A stretch of 64,000 bases of DNA from Sulfurimonas sediminis (GCF_014905115.1 NZ_CP041235.1:1488001-1552000), one strand, 5' to 3'. Counted from the first letter of the stretch, positions 18,180-30,367 are shown. Notes: generated by a model from the sequence alone, not told the origin. Translations and numbers: made by a program.

Positions 18180-19072
18180 TATTTTTTATCCTTTATCAGT
18201 TTTACATAGACTCTTTGCGGCGCAGGATAGCCTTCAACTGTTTTTGTATTGTCTTCAGGATCAAGAAAGTCTTCTAATGACTGTCCTTCTATCCACTCTG
18301 TTTTACGCTGTTCATCAGCATCTGTAACAGAAGTACGCAATACTTCAAATTCATCAAATCCGGCACGAAGACACCAATTTTTCAATGCTTTTATTGTCGG
18401 TACAAAATAGATGTTGGGTATTTTAGAGTAGGAAGACTCAGGGCAGAGTGCCATTTCCTCATTTCCATCTATATAAAATGTATCTAAAATCACTTCGCCT
18501 TTTTTGTCCAATCCCTTATAAAGTGATTTTAGCATGGCAACAGGATCACTTCTGTGGTACAAAACCCCCAAGCAAAAAATCATATCAAATTTTTCATCAT
18601 ATATCGGCAGATGTTCAACACCAAGAAGTTCATACACTATGTCACTTTTTACAAAATGATTGATGAAATCGAACTGTGTTTTATAGAGTGGTGAAGGATC
18701 AAAACCGACTAAAAGTTTTGGTTCGTCTTCTTGCATCCGAAACATATAGTACCCGTTGTTACAGCCTATATCGGCAACTCTTTTGTTTTTTAAATCAAAA
18801 TAGGGTCTGAGCAGATTGTATTTTATATTGCTTTTCCACTCACTGTCTATAAATGTTTCACCGATTTGAAAGGGTCCTTTGCGCCAGGGCATCAGCATTT
18901 TTGCCGTTTCATACACTTTTTTTTCATCACAGGCACCGCTGATTTTTACCACATCTGTAAGCGTTACATTACATGTAACGGCCTCAAGGCTCTCAATCGC
19001 TTCTCTCATGGGTGCTATGTTTTTCCACTGCATCCATTTTTGTCTCTCTTGTCTTAATTCTTCTAAGTTCAT
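18179..19072 (-). CDS. cmoB: tRNA U34 carboxymethyltransferase
   Basis: 297 residues from the ATG at 19072 ([16 protein letters not shown]). The frame stays open 59 codons further but without family-like sequence. CmoB uses carboxy-SAM to form cmo5U at tRNA wobble position 34. The SAM site is [15 protein letters not shown], followed by [10 protein letters not shown] and a Trp-rich [17 protein letters not shown] end. No cmoA is in the window. TTACATGTAA at 18969 encodes Thr-Cys-Asn. Confidence 0.93.
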   Translation of the reverse strand: MNLEELRQERQKWMQWKNIAPMREAIESLEAVTCNVTLTDVVKISGACDEKKVYETAKMLMPWRKGPFQIGETFIDSEWKSNIKYNLLRPYFDLKNKRVADIGCNNGYYMFRMQEDEPKLLVGFDPSPLYKTQFDFINHFVKSDIVYELLGVEHLPIYDEKFDMIFCLGVLYHRSDPVAMLKSLYKGLDKKGEVILDTFYIDGNEEMALCPESSYSKIPNIYFVPTIKALKNWCLRAGFDEFEVLRTSVTDADEQRKTEWIEGQSLEDFLDPEDNTKTVEGYPAPQRVYVKLIKDKK

Positions 19073-19133
19073 TTTATGCTTTTTATAGTTAAGTTTAAGT
19101 ACAATTATATCTAAATAATAATTAAGGATTTTT

Positions 19134-20027
19134 ATGCGATTAGAAAAGAAAGCGACTGTTGTTTCAAGCAGTGTGGCTACTGTATTGATACTGCTCAAGC
19201 TCACTGTCGGAATATTAAGCGGGTCTATCGCCGTTTTGGCATCTGCCATCGATTCGCTGCTCGATTTAACGGTTTCACTCTTTAACTATTTTGCGCTTCA
19301 CAATGCAGAAAAACACCCGGATGACAAATTTCACTTTGGACGGGCAAAACTTGAACCGCTTGCGGCTGTCATAGAAGGAACAATAATTTCGCTCTCGGCA
19401 CTTTTTATCCTGTATGAAGCAATTTCTAAAATAGTGCACCCAAAAGCAATGCAGCACATGAATGAGAGTATCACTGTGATGGTGGCATCTTTTGTCATCA
19501 CAGGTTTTTTAGTCTTCTTTTTGTCATATGTGGCAAAAAAAACAGGAAACATGGTTATAAAAGCCGATGCGCTGCACTACAAAACAGACATATTTTCAAA
19601 CGGTGCTGTTCTTTTTGCGCTTGTAGCCATCCAATATACAGGAGAGTATCTTATAGATCCCATTTTAGGTATTGCCATTGCATTTTATATGATTTACTCT
19701 GCCATTCCTATAGTAAAAGAAGGGGTATTAATGCTTCTTGATGTTGCCCTGCCAAAAGAAGATATTGAAAAAATAGAAGAAATTCTCAAAAATGAAAAAG
19801 AGATCACAACCTACCATTACCTGCAAACACGAGAAGCAGGTTCACACATCTTTATCTCTTACCATCTTGTCTTTAATGTGAGCATATCACTCTACGATGC
19901 CCATCTCATATCAGACAGGATTGAAGCAAAGATAAAAGCACTTTTTCCAGATAAAAAAGTCCATATTTTAACACACATGGACCCGTATGATGATTCAGAC
20001 ATCAATGAAGAAGAGGAAGAGTGGTAA
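19134..20027 (+). CDS. Cation diffusion facilitator (CDF) family metal exporter
   Basis: 297 residues with six transmembrane segments and a cytoplasmic C-terminal domain. The transport site is visible as DSLLD in TM2 and HYKTD in TM5, the DxxxD/HxxxD pair typical of Zn2+/Fe2+ exporters of the FieF type. The C-terminus after about 205 ([25 protein letters not shown]) is the metal-binding ferredoxin-like domain, ending in an acidic tail. A TACAAT box lies about 35 bases upstream of the ATG. It is divergent from cmoB. Confidence 0.92.
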   Translation: MRLEKKATVVSSSVATVLILLKLTVGILSGSIAVLASAIDSLLDLTVSLFNYFALHNAEKHPDDKFHFGRAKLEPLAAVIEGTIISLSALFILYEAISKIVHPKAMQHMNESITVMVASFVITGFLVFFLSYVAKKTGNMVIKADALHYKTDIFSNGAVLFALVAIQYTGEYLIDPILGIAIAFYMIYSAIPIVKEGVLMLLDVALPKEDIEKIEEILKNEKEITTYHYLQTREAGSHIFISYHLVFNVSISLYDAHLISDRIEAKIKALFPDKKVHILTHMDPYDDSDINEEEEEW

Positions 20028-20054
20028 TAAATAAAAATATGTTATAATTTGCAC

Positions 20055-21737
20055 ATGCCTATACAAGATATAAATAAAAATGAATTTAAAAAACTTTTTG
20101 AAATCGCGATGGATGTCGCACATGTTGGATACTGGGAATGGGACATCAAAACAAATGATGTCCTGTGGAGCCGACAAAAAATCGAAATATACGGTGAAGA
20201 TGCTGATAATTATAAACCCTCCTTTGAAAAATTTCTAAATGTAATTGATGACGAAACCAAAGAAATTGTCTTTAAGGAGATTGAAGATGTTTTAAGCGGA
20301 AAAAAAGACTTCTACAATCTCGAGCACAAAATTAAACTTAAAAATGGCAAAGTCGTATGGGTACATGAAAAAGCTTTTCTTGTAAAAGACAAAAATAACA
20401 AACCAATCAAAATGATTGGTATCGTTTATGATGTAACAGATAAAATTTTAGCCAAAGAAAAACTTGATTTAAGTAATAAATACGCTAAACATCTTGAAAC
20501 ACACGATCAACTCACAAACCTGCTCAATAAAAAATCTTTATTTGAAAATGTAGACGCGCTCATAGCAAAAAAAGAAAAATTTTCACTTCTCTTTTTAGAT
20601 ATAGACAATTTTAAAATGTTTAATAATACATATGGACATATACATGGTGATTTAATTTTACAAAAAAGTTCAGAAATTTTAAAAAGGTTATTCTCTGAAG
20701 ATTTGTTATATCGCTACAGCGCAGATGAATTTGTTTTATTGCTTGACTCTTCTTATGACATTACTCAGGCACTTCAAAGTATAAAATTAACATTTATGAA
20801 GCCATTTACTGTTTCTGGGATACAGGTGAAAATAAATTTTTCCATAGGTATCTCAGAGTTTCCCAAAGATGCAAATAGCACTCAAAATATGATAACAGAT
20901 GCAAATACTGCTTTACAAATAGCAAAAAATATGAAAAATGGAACTGCTTTATTTTATAACTCTGATATGGGAGACGATATAGCGCAACAACATTTTGTTC
21001 TTGAAGAATTAGAAAAATCTGTTAAAAATGAAAGCTTCATTCCATACTATCAAGCAAAAGTAGATTCAAGAACAAAAGCCATACTCAGTTTTGAAGCACT
21101 TGTAAGAATGCAAAGTAATTCTAAAGTTATACCTCCAAATTTGTTTTTAGGTATTGCAACTAAAAACAATATCATTAATGATATCGACTACATCATGTTA
21201 AAAAAATCTCTGCATCAATTAAGACAATGGCACGATATGGGGAAAAAAGTTTCAGTATCTGTAAATTTTACTACCGGAGATTTTAACAGTATGAGAGTTT
21301 TTAAACTTCTTGAAGAAAACAGTGACCTACTACAATACCTCACAATTGAGGTAACAGAAAGTGAATTAATGAGTCTTAATATGCAAGAACTGCAATCCAT
21401 TGATGCACTTAAAAATCTCAGCATTAAACTCTCTCTAGATGACTTTGGAACTGGATACTCATCACTGCAATATATTCATAAATTGCCACTTGATGAGATT
21501 AAAGTCGACAAAGCATTTGTTGATAAAATTCCGGGACATAAAAAGGATGAGGATCTTGTTCGAATTATAAAATCAATTGCCGATACCTTTAACTTAAAAT
21601 GTGTTGTTGAAGGAGTTGAAACAAAAGAACAAATTGACTTCTTTAGCAACCTTGGTATTCATACTATCCAAGGATACTTCTATTCAAAACCTGTTGATGC
21701 CAAAACTGCTACAAAACTTCTTGTAGATGGCTTATAA
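20055..21737 (+). CDS. PAS-GGDEF-EAL protein, candidate cyclic-di-GMP phosphodiesterase
   Basis: 560 residues from the ATG at 20055; a TTG two codons upstream is less likely. PAS_3-type sensor about 10-130 (HVGYWEWDIKTNDVLWS). The GGDEF site is degenerate: RYSADEFVLLL has SADEF, so cyclase activity is doubtful. The EAL domain looks intact: SFEALVRMQ, SVNFTTGDF, EVTESE, LDDFGTGYSSL, EGVETKEQ and QGYFYSKP. No membrane segment, so cytoplasmic. A perfect TATAAT at 20043-20048 lies only six bases before the ATG and no ribosome-binding site is seen, so the mRNA may be leaderless. The gene is more AT-rich than its neighbours. Confidence 0.9.
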   Translation: MPIQDINKNEFKKLFEIAMDVAHVGYWEWDIKTNDVLWSRQKIEIYGEDADNYKPSFEKFLNVIDDETKEIVFKEIEDVLSGKKDFYNLEHKIKLKNGKVVWVHEKAFLVKDKNNKPIKMIGIVYDVTDKILAKEKLDLSNKYAKHLETHDQLTNLLNKKSLFENVDALIAKKEKFSLLFLDIDNFKMFNNTYGHIHGDLILQKSSEILKRLFSEDLLYRYSADEFVLLLDSSYDITQALQSIKLTFMKPFTVSGIQVKINFSIGISEFPKDANSTQNMITDANTALQIAKNMKNGTALFYNSDMGDDIAQQHFVLEELEKSVKNESFIPYYQAKVDSRTKAILSFEALVRMQSNSKVIPPNLFLGIATKNNIINDIDYIMLKKSLHQLRQWHDMGKKVSVSVNFTTGDFNSMRVFKLLEENSDLLQYLTIEVTESELMSLNMQELQSIDALKNLSIKLSLDDFGTGYSSLQYIHKLPLDEIKVDKAFVDKIPGHKKDEDLVRIIKSIADTFNLKCVVEGVETKEQIDFFSNLGIHTIQGYFYSKPVDAKTATKLLVDGL

Positions 21738-22736
21738 TCTTTTTGCTTTAAAATTTTTATTGGCTATATTTTCCAAAAAAACTGTGGCATAGGAACCTTT
21801 TGGCAAAGTAAAAGCAATGTTTAAAATATCAAAATGATTTTTATACTTACATGTAATATCTTGAGGATAGACCAAAGCCGCCCGACGCAGACCTTTGTCA
21901 TATAAAAATTCATCATCGTATTTTGCTTCTATTTCTCTTGCCTCGCCTCTGGCTCGGTACACATTACGTCCTGGCAAAAGTCCTGTCGGCACTACTTTTT
22001 TTGCTTGAAAATCTTTTTGAGGAGTACTTTTTGGTGTAAACAATTTCTCTTCATCTGAGAGATAGACATCTCCCTCCAAAAGCATAAATTTTCCGCCGTT
22101 TTTTTCTCTGCTCAAAAGAACTCTCTCTTTCAACCAGTCATTGAAATAGAGACTCTGATAGATAGAAACAAGAAACTTTTTCAGCTTTGCATCGTTTACA
22201 TGTAAGTCTCCTGCTATCATCGCTCGTGCCTGTTCTATGGAATCTTCATCCCGTCCAAATCTTTGGTACCCAAAATAGTTGGGCAAGCCGTTTTTTTCAC
22301 TTTTTCTAGCCAACTTTTCAATGCGTCCTGCTTCAATCTGTGTAACACCAAAAAGATTGATGCTAAAACGGTTTCCAGCCAGATCACCCATCCGTATGGA
22401 GTGGGTATGGCGTGTCACAGTGAGTATTTTTATCTGAGGATGTCTAAACTTTTTGAGCTGTTTTTCATACTTCGCCTCGACAGAAATATACTGTGTCGTT
22501 GTTGCATGTTTGTCTTTAAGTCCCCCATAGCCTATTTTTTCAGCAGGTATGTTGAGAAATTCAGCAAATGCTGCTATCATATCCCAAGTTGTAAGTTCTA
22601 CTTTCTTTACATGTAATATAGCAAAATTACCATTGCCTTTAAACGATAAAGGAATTTCATCTACTATAAAATCTTCTTTGTTTTGTTCAAATTTAAAATG
22701 TATTGTCTCTTTGTTTTCTAAATATTCTCTGTTCAA
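21732..22736 (-). CDS. truD: tRNA pseudouridine synthase D
   Basis: 334 residues starting at TTG 22736 (NREYLENKETIHFKFEQN). TruD makes pseudouridine 13 in tRNA-Glu. The catalytic Asp lies in GYGGLKDKHATTTQ; the TRUD insertion domain with GNRFSINLFG and PNYFGYQRFG follows. Its 3' end overlaps the convergent PAS-GGDEF-EAL gene by six bases. Three perfect TTACATGTAA copies occur within this 1-kb gene (21847, 22196, 22607), coding Thr-Cys-Lys once and Leu-His-Val twice. Confidence 0.94.
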   Translation of the reverse strand: MNREYLENKETIHFKFEQNKEDFIVDEIPLSFKGNGNFAILHVKKVELTTWDMIAAFAEFLNIPAEKIGYGGLKDKHATTTQYISVEAKYEKQLKKFRHPQIKILTVTRHTHSIRMGDLAGNRFSINLFGVTQIEAGRIEKLARKSEKNGLPNYFGYQRFGRDEDSIEQARAMIAGDLHVNDAKLKKFLVSIYQSLYFNDWLKERVLLSREKNGGKFMLLEGDVYLSDEEKLFTPKSTPQKDFQAKKVVPTGLLPGRNVYRARGEAREIEAKYDDEFLYDKGLRRAALVYPQDITCKYKNHFDILNIAFTLPKGSYATVFLENIANKNFKAKRL

Positions 22737-22756
22737 ATGTTTACTTCTTTTTTATG

Positions 22757-24010
22757 CTAATTGTATCTAAAAAAAAATGCATTTGTATGATTTTTCAACT
22801 TCAACTTTACTGCATTAATTCTCTTTTCAAAACTCTCACTGTTGATTAATTGGTCAATATAAAGTTTCGCCAATCTGCTTTTTAAACTGTTATGCTTTGG
22901 ATAATACTCTTTGATTAAGAAATATACATACTGTGCCAGTTCATCTTTTCCTATAAACTGATGCTCATTGTTTTCTCTTTTATAAACAGCACAGGTAAGC
23001 CCTTTTTTGATTGCATGGGTAATGTTTTCGGCAGACCTTTCTTTTGCAAATACAATGCTAAAACGCTCTCCCACTTCATGATCGCTGTCATGCGCATCCG
23101 AATTGGCAAACGGTGCCAGATACTTGTGTTTGTTTCTTATTTGAAGCGCAGTCAGGTGTGTCATGTTGTTATACTCTTTAATTTTTTCCTCTCCAAAAAC
23201 CTCAACACCGTCAAGATAGGAACTTTTAAGCATCTCTTTGTAAAAAGCCTGATGAAGATGATACTTTCCGTCTCTGTATACCCAGTTTGGATGTGCCAGT
23301 ATAGACGCACCATTTGCTTCTTTGATTTTTTTGATAACCCAGATATTTTTTGCATAATGAAAAGGGTCAATAGTTTTATCTATATCCTCTTTTTGCAGTT
23401 CCTCTACAATCTCCTGCAGCTCTTGTTCATACTTTTGTGTGTTTTTTCTCTGCTCTTCTATGGAGCTGTTTGCATTGATGGAGAGTATATGACCGTTTCC
23501 CTGGGCAATTGACATATCTTTTTTCCCACCGACACTCACTTCCTCACCACTCAGTACCAGAATATCTATATTGTTCTGTTTTACTTTTTCTATCGCCTCA
23601 AGAGAGCCTTCATAACTGTCATGGTCAGTAATGCTCACAAAATCCATCCCTGCCTGCAAAGAAGCCAAAGCCATTGCAAAAGGTGTTGTTTTGCCATCGG
23701 AATAAACAGAATGCATATGCAAATCACCCTTGAAAGGTCTTAACTTTATCATCTCTTTGTCAACACAGTAAAGACAAACGGACTTAGACTCTTTATAGGT
23801 AAAATTGACTTTTACAATAAACTCTCCAAGATAGTTCATGGTGTATGTAAATACAATATGATTGTTTTGTACAGTATAGTCTATCTTGTCTTTATGATAA
23901 TAATCCCCTCTTGAGAGGACTTCTACAGATTCAATATTACTCGTATTTTTAAGAGTAATTTTGTAAGCGGTATTTTCATTTTCCACCACTACATTTGGTG
24001 TTATCTTCAT
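22757..24010 (-). CDS. PHP-domain metallophosphoesterase-like protein
   Basis: 417 residues. The first 90 form an all-beta domain with no catalytic motif. A PHP domain follows: FKGDLHMHSVYSDGKTTP, ITDHDSYEG, ILAHPNW and FANSDAHDSDHEVGERF. These hold the His/Asp metal ligands of the CehA/McbA-type branch. About 60 C-terminal residues are basic and helical. It probably hydrolyses a phosphoester, perhaps a nucleotide or phosphonate, but substrate is unknown. No signal peptide. It lies 20 bases upstream of truD on the same strand. Confidence 0.85.
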   Translation of the reverse strand: MKITPNVVVENENTAYKITLKNTSNIESVEVLSRGDYYHKDKIDYTVQNNHIVFTYTMNYLGEFIVKVNFTYKESKSVCLYCVDKEMIKLRPFKGDLHMHSVYSDGKTTPFAMALASLQAGMDFVSITDHDSYEGSLEAIEKVKQNNIDILVLSGEEVSVGGKKDMSIAQGNGHILSINANSSIEEQRKNTQKYEQELQEIVEELQKEDIDKTIDPFHYAKNIWVIKKIKEANGASILAHPNWVYRDGKYHLHQAFYKEMLKSSYLDGVEVFGEEKIKEYNNMTHLTALQIRNKHKYLAPFANSDAHDSDHEVGERFSIVFAKERSAENITHAIKKGLTCAVYKRENNEHQFIGKDELAQYVYFLIKEYYPKHNSLKSRLAKLYIDQLINSESFEKRINAVKLKLKNHTNAFFFRYN

Positions 24011-24060
24011 TGATTTTCCTGTTTGTTTTTATAGTTTTGCATTGGATATTCTGTAGCTGC

Positions 24061-24690
24061 TTATCTCAGAAAAAATCCGTAAACAGCTGATATTGTAAGC
24101 GTATACAGAGCAAGCAAATAGACATTTCTCGGATTTCCTGAAAGTTTTGGTGTTTTAATTTCTGATACATTCAGTATCGCAAGAGTTACGCCGCTTATAT
24201 ATAAAACGGCAGAAAAAACTTCATGACTAAAAAAACCTTCAAACAAAAAGATAAAAACCAAAATAAGACTGTTGTTATCCAGTGCGAGTCCTGTATATTT
24301 TGTTCCTCCGGCAAGTCCGTATGTACTGAAATAACTGAGTCGTACAGCCGCGGCACTGACCATTATAAATGCACCTATAAGGTATACAGGTTCAAAATGT
24401 CCATAACTCAAAAGCAATACAGCAGGTGTCACACCGTAGCTTACAATGTCTATTAAAACATCCAACTGCCCTCCGAATTTCGCATCTGTGGACGTTCTTC
24501 CTTTAAGCTTTCTGGCTACCAAACCATCCGCCCAGTCAAAAGCAACAGCCCAGACCATACCTATCATAGCCGCATAATAAAGACCGGTGATACTGAAATA
24601 GATGGCTAATAGTGTACAGGCTAGGCCTGAAAGCGATAAAAAGTTTGGAATATCTCTCACATAAGAGAGAATCGTTGGTTGTTTGGTCAT
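24061..24690 (-). CDS. CDP-alcohol phosphatidyltransferase
   Basis: 209 residues from the ATG at 24690 (MTKQPTILSYVRDIPNF), with AAGGA eight bases upstream; a longer TTG start would include that site. It has six or so membrane segments. The catalytic CDP-alcohol motif is WADGLVAR, then GGQLDVLID, with DG, AR, G and two D ligands. The gap between AR and G is 12 residues, against eight in the standard motif. It makes a phospholipid from CDP-diacylglycerol plus an alcohol, or the reverse pairing. Phosphatidylserine synthase is one candidate. A cytidylyltransferase-like gene is divergent, 95 bases away. Confidence 0.8.
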   Translation of the reverse strand: MTKQPTILSYVRDIPNFLSLSGLACTLLAIYFSITGLYYAAMIGMVWAVAFDWADGLVARKLKGRTSTDAKFGGQLDVLIDIVSYGVTPAVLLLSYGHFEPVYLIGAFIMVSAAAVRLSYFSTYGLAGGTKYTGLALDNNSLILVFIFLFEGFFSHEVFSAVLYISGVTLAILNVSEIKTPKLSGNPRNVYLLALYTLTISAVYGFFLR

Positions 24691-24785
24691 AAATTGAATC
24701 CTTATCAAATTTTTACTGAATACTAAGTATATTTATGCTATTATATCTTAAATATCTTAATTTTATTACAAAAGGAAACAAAATA

Positions 24786-25226
24786 ATGATTATATATACT
24801 GTCGGAACTTTTGATTTATTACATGTGGGGCATCTGGCCTTATTAGAATACTGTAAAACACTGGGAGATACACTTGTAGTCGGTGTTGCATCTGATCAGG
24901 TTGTAAACTCTTACAAACCAAATGTTCCTGTTGTTCCTTTAGCCCAACGTATGGAGATGCTCAAAGCACTCAAATGTGTTGATGATGTAAGAGCCTATCA
25001 TGAACTTGAATATGTATCAGCCTGCAGAGAAGTGAATGCGGATATTTTTGTCATTGGAGAAGACTGGGGCGATCAACCGCATAATATCGCAGTAGAAGAA
25101 TACCTCAAATCAAAAGACAGAAAAATAGTACAAGTCAGTTATAATCCACAGACTTCTTCTACAAAAATCAAGCAAAATGTTATTGCCCAGCTGCACAAGG
25201 GAAAATACATGGCGCATATACTGTAG
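24786..25226 (+). CDS. Cytidylyltransferase-like nucleotidyltransferase
   Basis: 146 residues from the ATG at 24786, which has AAAGGA upstream; a TTG start 17 codons earlier is unlikely. The N-terminus IYTVGTFDLLHVGHLALLEY holds the HxGH nucleotide-binding motif of the glycerol-3-phosphate or ethanolamine-phosphate cytidylyltransferase family. A second family site, SSTKI (like ISTTxI), is near residue 130. It would activate a phospho-alcohol with CTP. The divergent CDP-alcohol phosphatidyltransferase is a natural partner. Confidence 0.82.
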   Translation: MIIYTVGTFDLLHVGHLALLEYCKTLGDTLVVGVASDQVVNSYKPNVPVVPLAQRMEMLKALKCVDDVRAYHELEYVSACREVNADIFVIGEDWGDQPHNIAVEEYLKSKDRKIVQVSYNPQTSSTKIKQNVIAQLHKGKYMAHIL

Positions 25227-25256
25227 CACTATAAAAGTTACAATAAAAAACGATAC

Positions 25257-26078
25257 TTACAATTCCAATCTTTTTAGCATCCGATTTGCAATCGTTATAT
25301 CTTTTTTAATTGCCTCTTTTAAGTTCTCCAAAGAGTCAAACTTCTCATTGTTTCGTATAAAATCCACAAAACTTATTTCAGCTTTTTCTTTACATGTAAC
25401 CGTACCGTCAAGTATGTGTGTCTCTACTGCAAAACTGCCGTCTGTTGTTATACGGTGCCCTATAAAACTCACAGAAGGGTGAAAATGTTCTTCATCGTCA
25501 ATGCGAGTAAGCGTTGCATACACTCCCTCTTTTGGCAGCAAAAAGTCCTTCACGCTCAGGTTGATTGTCGGAACAAGTTCCCGTGAGCCCAGACCCTGCC
25601 CGTCAACTCTTTTACCTACAATCGTATAATTATGTCCGAGAAAATCATTGGCACCTTTTATGTCGCCTATTTGAAGTTTTGCCCTTATTTTATGTGAATG
25701 TACCGAGTCGTTATTGTGTTTGACCTCTTCTACCACGACTACATCTCCTTTAAATAATTGTTTTAAATCTTCATAGGAATATTTTCTGTCTTTGCCAAAA
25801 TGAAAATCATATCCCACAACTATTTTTTTTAATTTTGGAAACTTTTTTTCTAAGAAGGCAATAAAGCCCGCTCCGTCCAAATGCCGTATATCACCAAGCT
25901 TTAGATAGACAATACGATGCTTCGTATAACGTTGTCTAAATCCGTCAGGTGTCAGGTTGGCATACCCTGTTTCTATAACAACAATGGTTCCATTGTCATC
26001 AAGCTCACGAAAAAGTGCCTGATGCCCGATGTGCATTCCGTCAAATCCGCCTATGGCAATTGATGTGCTTTTTCTCAT
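25257..26078 (-). CDS. ribF: Bifunctional riboflavin kinase / FAD synthetase
   Basis: 273 residues. It makes FMN then FAD. The N-terminal adenylyltransferase has IGGFDGMHIGHQAL (HxGH) and the C-terminal kinase has DGQGLGSRELVPTINL, a PTxN-type motif, and a Glu in the C-terminal lobe. It is slightly shorter than the usual ~310 residues, as in other Campylobacterota. TTACATGTAA at 25390 encodes Thr-Cys-Lys. 34 bases separate it from tlyA upstream. Confidence 0.92.
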   Translation of the reverse strand: MRKSTSIAIGGFDGMHIGHQALFRELDDNGTIVVIETGYANLTPDGFRQRYTKHRIVYLKLGDIRHLDGAGFIAFLEKKFPKLKKIVVGYDFHFGKDRKYSYEDLKQLFKGDVVVVEEVKHNNDSVHSHKIRAKLQIGDIKGANDFLGHNYTIVGKRVDGQGLGSRELVPTINLSVKDFLLPKEGVYATLTRIDDEEHFHPSVSFIGHRITTDGSFAVETHILDGTVTCKEKAEISFVDFIRNNEKFDSLENLKEAIKKDITIANRMLKRLEL

Positions 26079-26112
26079 ACTTGCACCTTCATTTTTTTCT
26101 TGTCTTTTAGCA

Positions 26113-28787
<2,675 letters not shown>

Positions 28788-28846
28788 TTATCTGAAACTT
28801 GATAAAAAAACATCTAACTGCTAACAATCCACTAACATTATGGTGA

Positions 28847-28852
28847 TATACT
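28847..28852 (+). promoter_or_regulatory. Candidate extended -10 box for the small Gly-rich protein gene
   Basis: TATACT preceded by TGG/TGA lies 28 bases before the ATG at 28881, in the gap divergent from ligA. An AAGGAG ribosome-binding site precedes the ATG. No -35 box is clear. Confidence 0.4.
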
Positions 28853-28880
28853 CAATTCTATAAAACATAAGGAGCGTAAG

Positions 28881-29126
28881 ATGAAAAAGATACTTGTCAT
28901 AGCATTATTATTAGCAGGCGTAAGTTATGCAGATGAAAGTTTTGCCCAACATGAGGCACAAATGCAACAAATGCAAGAGAGAACTCAACAATACACAGCC
29001 TCAGGGACAGGAGAAAAAAAACAAAACAAGTACCAATATAAAAATGGTTCACAAAATCAAGGAAGCGGTTCAGGTTCTGGAAATATGTACCAGGGTTCTC
29101 GCGGAAAAGGCGGAGGAAGAAGATAA
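28881..29126 (+). CDS. Small secreted Gln/Gly/Ser-rich protein
   Basis: 81 residues. A signal peptide (MKKILVIALLLAGVSYA) is followed by a Gln/Met-rich stretch (HEAQMQQMQERTQQY) and a Gly/Ser/Lys tail of low complexity ending KGGGRR. There is a strong AAGGAG ribosome-binding site. I recognise no family. It could be a small periplasmic RNA-chaperone-like or matrix protein, but that is a guess. It lies between ligA and hemF and may be in the hemF transcript. Confidence 0.65.
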   Translation: MKKILVIALLLAGVSYADESFAQHEAQMQQMQERTQQYTASGTGEKKQNKYQYKNGSQNQGSGSGSGNMYQGSRGKGGGRR

Positions 29127-29196
29127 ATATTTTACTCTATAGACTTTTATTTAGTCTTAACCTGCTAAAATTAGGAAAAAATTATGGATAATAAAT

Positions 29197-30231
29197 ATGA
29201 CACTAATTTTAGCAGACTCAAAAGAAGCACAAGAAGCATACACACTCGTCACTGCTTTGCAAAAAAGATTTGTTGACAAACTTGATACCCTTTCACAAAA
29301 CTTTGGAGCCGGTAAAAAGTTCAAAGAAGTGACTTGGCTCAGAGATGAAGGCATACACGGGGGCGGAAACAGATTTGAAGCACAGGACAAAAAGCTTTTC
29401 AATACCGCAAGCGTTAATGTGTCCCAAGTACATTATGATGACATGCCAGAAAAAAATCTCAAAAGTGCCACAGCCATTTCAACCATCATTCACCCAAATA
29501 ATCCGCATGTTCCCTCTGTGCATATTCACATCAGTCTGACAGAGTTGCGTAATGCACCCTCGTATTGGCGAATTATGGCTGATTTGAATCCTGCAATTGC
29601 CAATGAAGAAGATAAAAAAATGTTTGACAGTGCTCTTAAAAAGCTTGGGAGAGAAAACTATGAAGCAGGAAGAGCACAGGGAGACAAATATTTTACAATT
29701 CCCGCCCTGCAACGCACACGTGGCATCTCCCATTTTTACCTTGAAAACTACAAAACAGACAACAAACAAGCCGACGCCGATTTTGCAAAAAACTTTGGAG
29801 AGGGCATTATAGACACCTACATCAACATCACAACAAATGCTCTGCAGACAAGAACAGAAATCTCAAAAGAGGCACTCCAACAGCAACTTGACTACCACAC
29901 TCTCTATCTTTTTCAGGTCTTGACACTTGACAGAGGCACCACTTCAGGACTGTTCATCCACGACCAAAACGACATCGGCATAATGGGCTCACTCCCTTTA
30001 CATGTAAACAAAGCACTCTTGCTCTCTTGGAAAAACAAAATGCAAAAACCCCAGGATAAACTGGTACAAAACATTGCAGATGCCATAGCCGACAAGGGAG
30101 TCATTGACACATTCACAAAAGAAAAACTCGCCAAAACAGTACGCACACATTACAATAAATACCCTCAGGCACTCAGCATGCAAGCCAGCGGAAACACAAT
30201 CCCAAATACTGTTGGGAACCATAAAAACTAA
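29197..30231 (+). CDS. hemF: Oxygen-dependent coproporphyrinogen III oxidase
   Basis: 344 residues. HemF decarboxylates coproporphyrinogen III to protoporphyrinogen IX with O2. Family parts visible: GGGNRFE, ASVNVSQVHYD (like GVNVS), STIIHPNNPHVPSVHIHI, and DRGTTSGLF. The protein is a little longer than E. coli HemF (299). Presence of the oxygen-dependent enzyme suggests the cell meets oxygen; an anaerobic hemN would be elsewhere. TTACATGTAA at 29998 encodes Leu-His-Val. hemC and hemA are in the first 5 kb. Confidence 0.9.
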   Translation: MTLILADSKEAQEAYTLVTALQKRFVDKLDTLSQNFGAGKKFKEVTWLRDEGIHGGGNRFEAQDKKLFNTASVNVSQVHYDDMPEKNLKSATAISTIIHPNNPHVPSVHIHISLTELRNAPSYWRIMADLNPAIANEEDKKMFDSALKKLGRENYEAGRAQGDKYFTIPALQRTRGISHFYLENYKTDNKQADADFAKNFGEGIIDTYINITTNALQTRTEISKEALQQQLDYHTLYLFQVLTLDRGTTSGLFIHDQNDIGIMGSLPLHVNKALLLSWKNKMQKPQDKLVQNIADAIADKGVIDTFTKEKLAKTVRTHYNKYPQALSMQASGNTIPNTVGNHKN

Positions 30232-30254
30232 TATATTGCCAATAAGTTAAGCAG

Positions 30255-30338
30255 TTTTTTCGGAACGCGGACTTCAGTCCGGGTTAAGAGTGTCAAGACT
30301 ATTGCAACAGCCGGCACTGAAGTACCGGTTCCGAAAAA
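30255..30338. repeat. REP/BIME-like inverted repeat in intergenic space
   Basis: Two hairpin-forming arms face each other in the 136-bp gap between hemF and the MATE gene. The left arm holds CGGACTTCAGTCCG (30268-30281), a self-complementary hairpin. The right arm holds CCGGCACTGAAGTACCGG (30311-30328), also a hairpin with one mismatch. Outside them TTTTTCGGAAC (30256-30266) and GTTCCGAAAAA (30328-30338) are an exact 11-bp inverted pair, so the whole 84 bp can fold into one long imperfect stem. This is the layout of paired REP elements moved by RAYT transposases. It could also end both convergent transcripts (T and A runs at the edges). Confidence 0.65.
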
Positions 30339-30367
30339 GTCGCTAAACTCAATGGTATTGAATAGAT

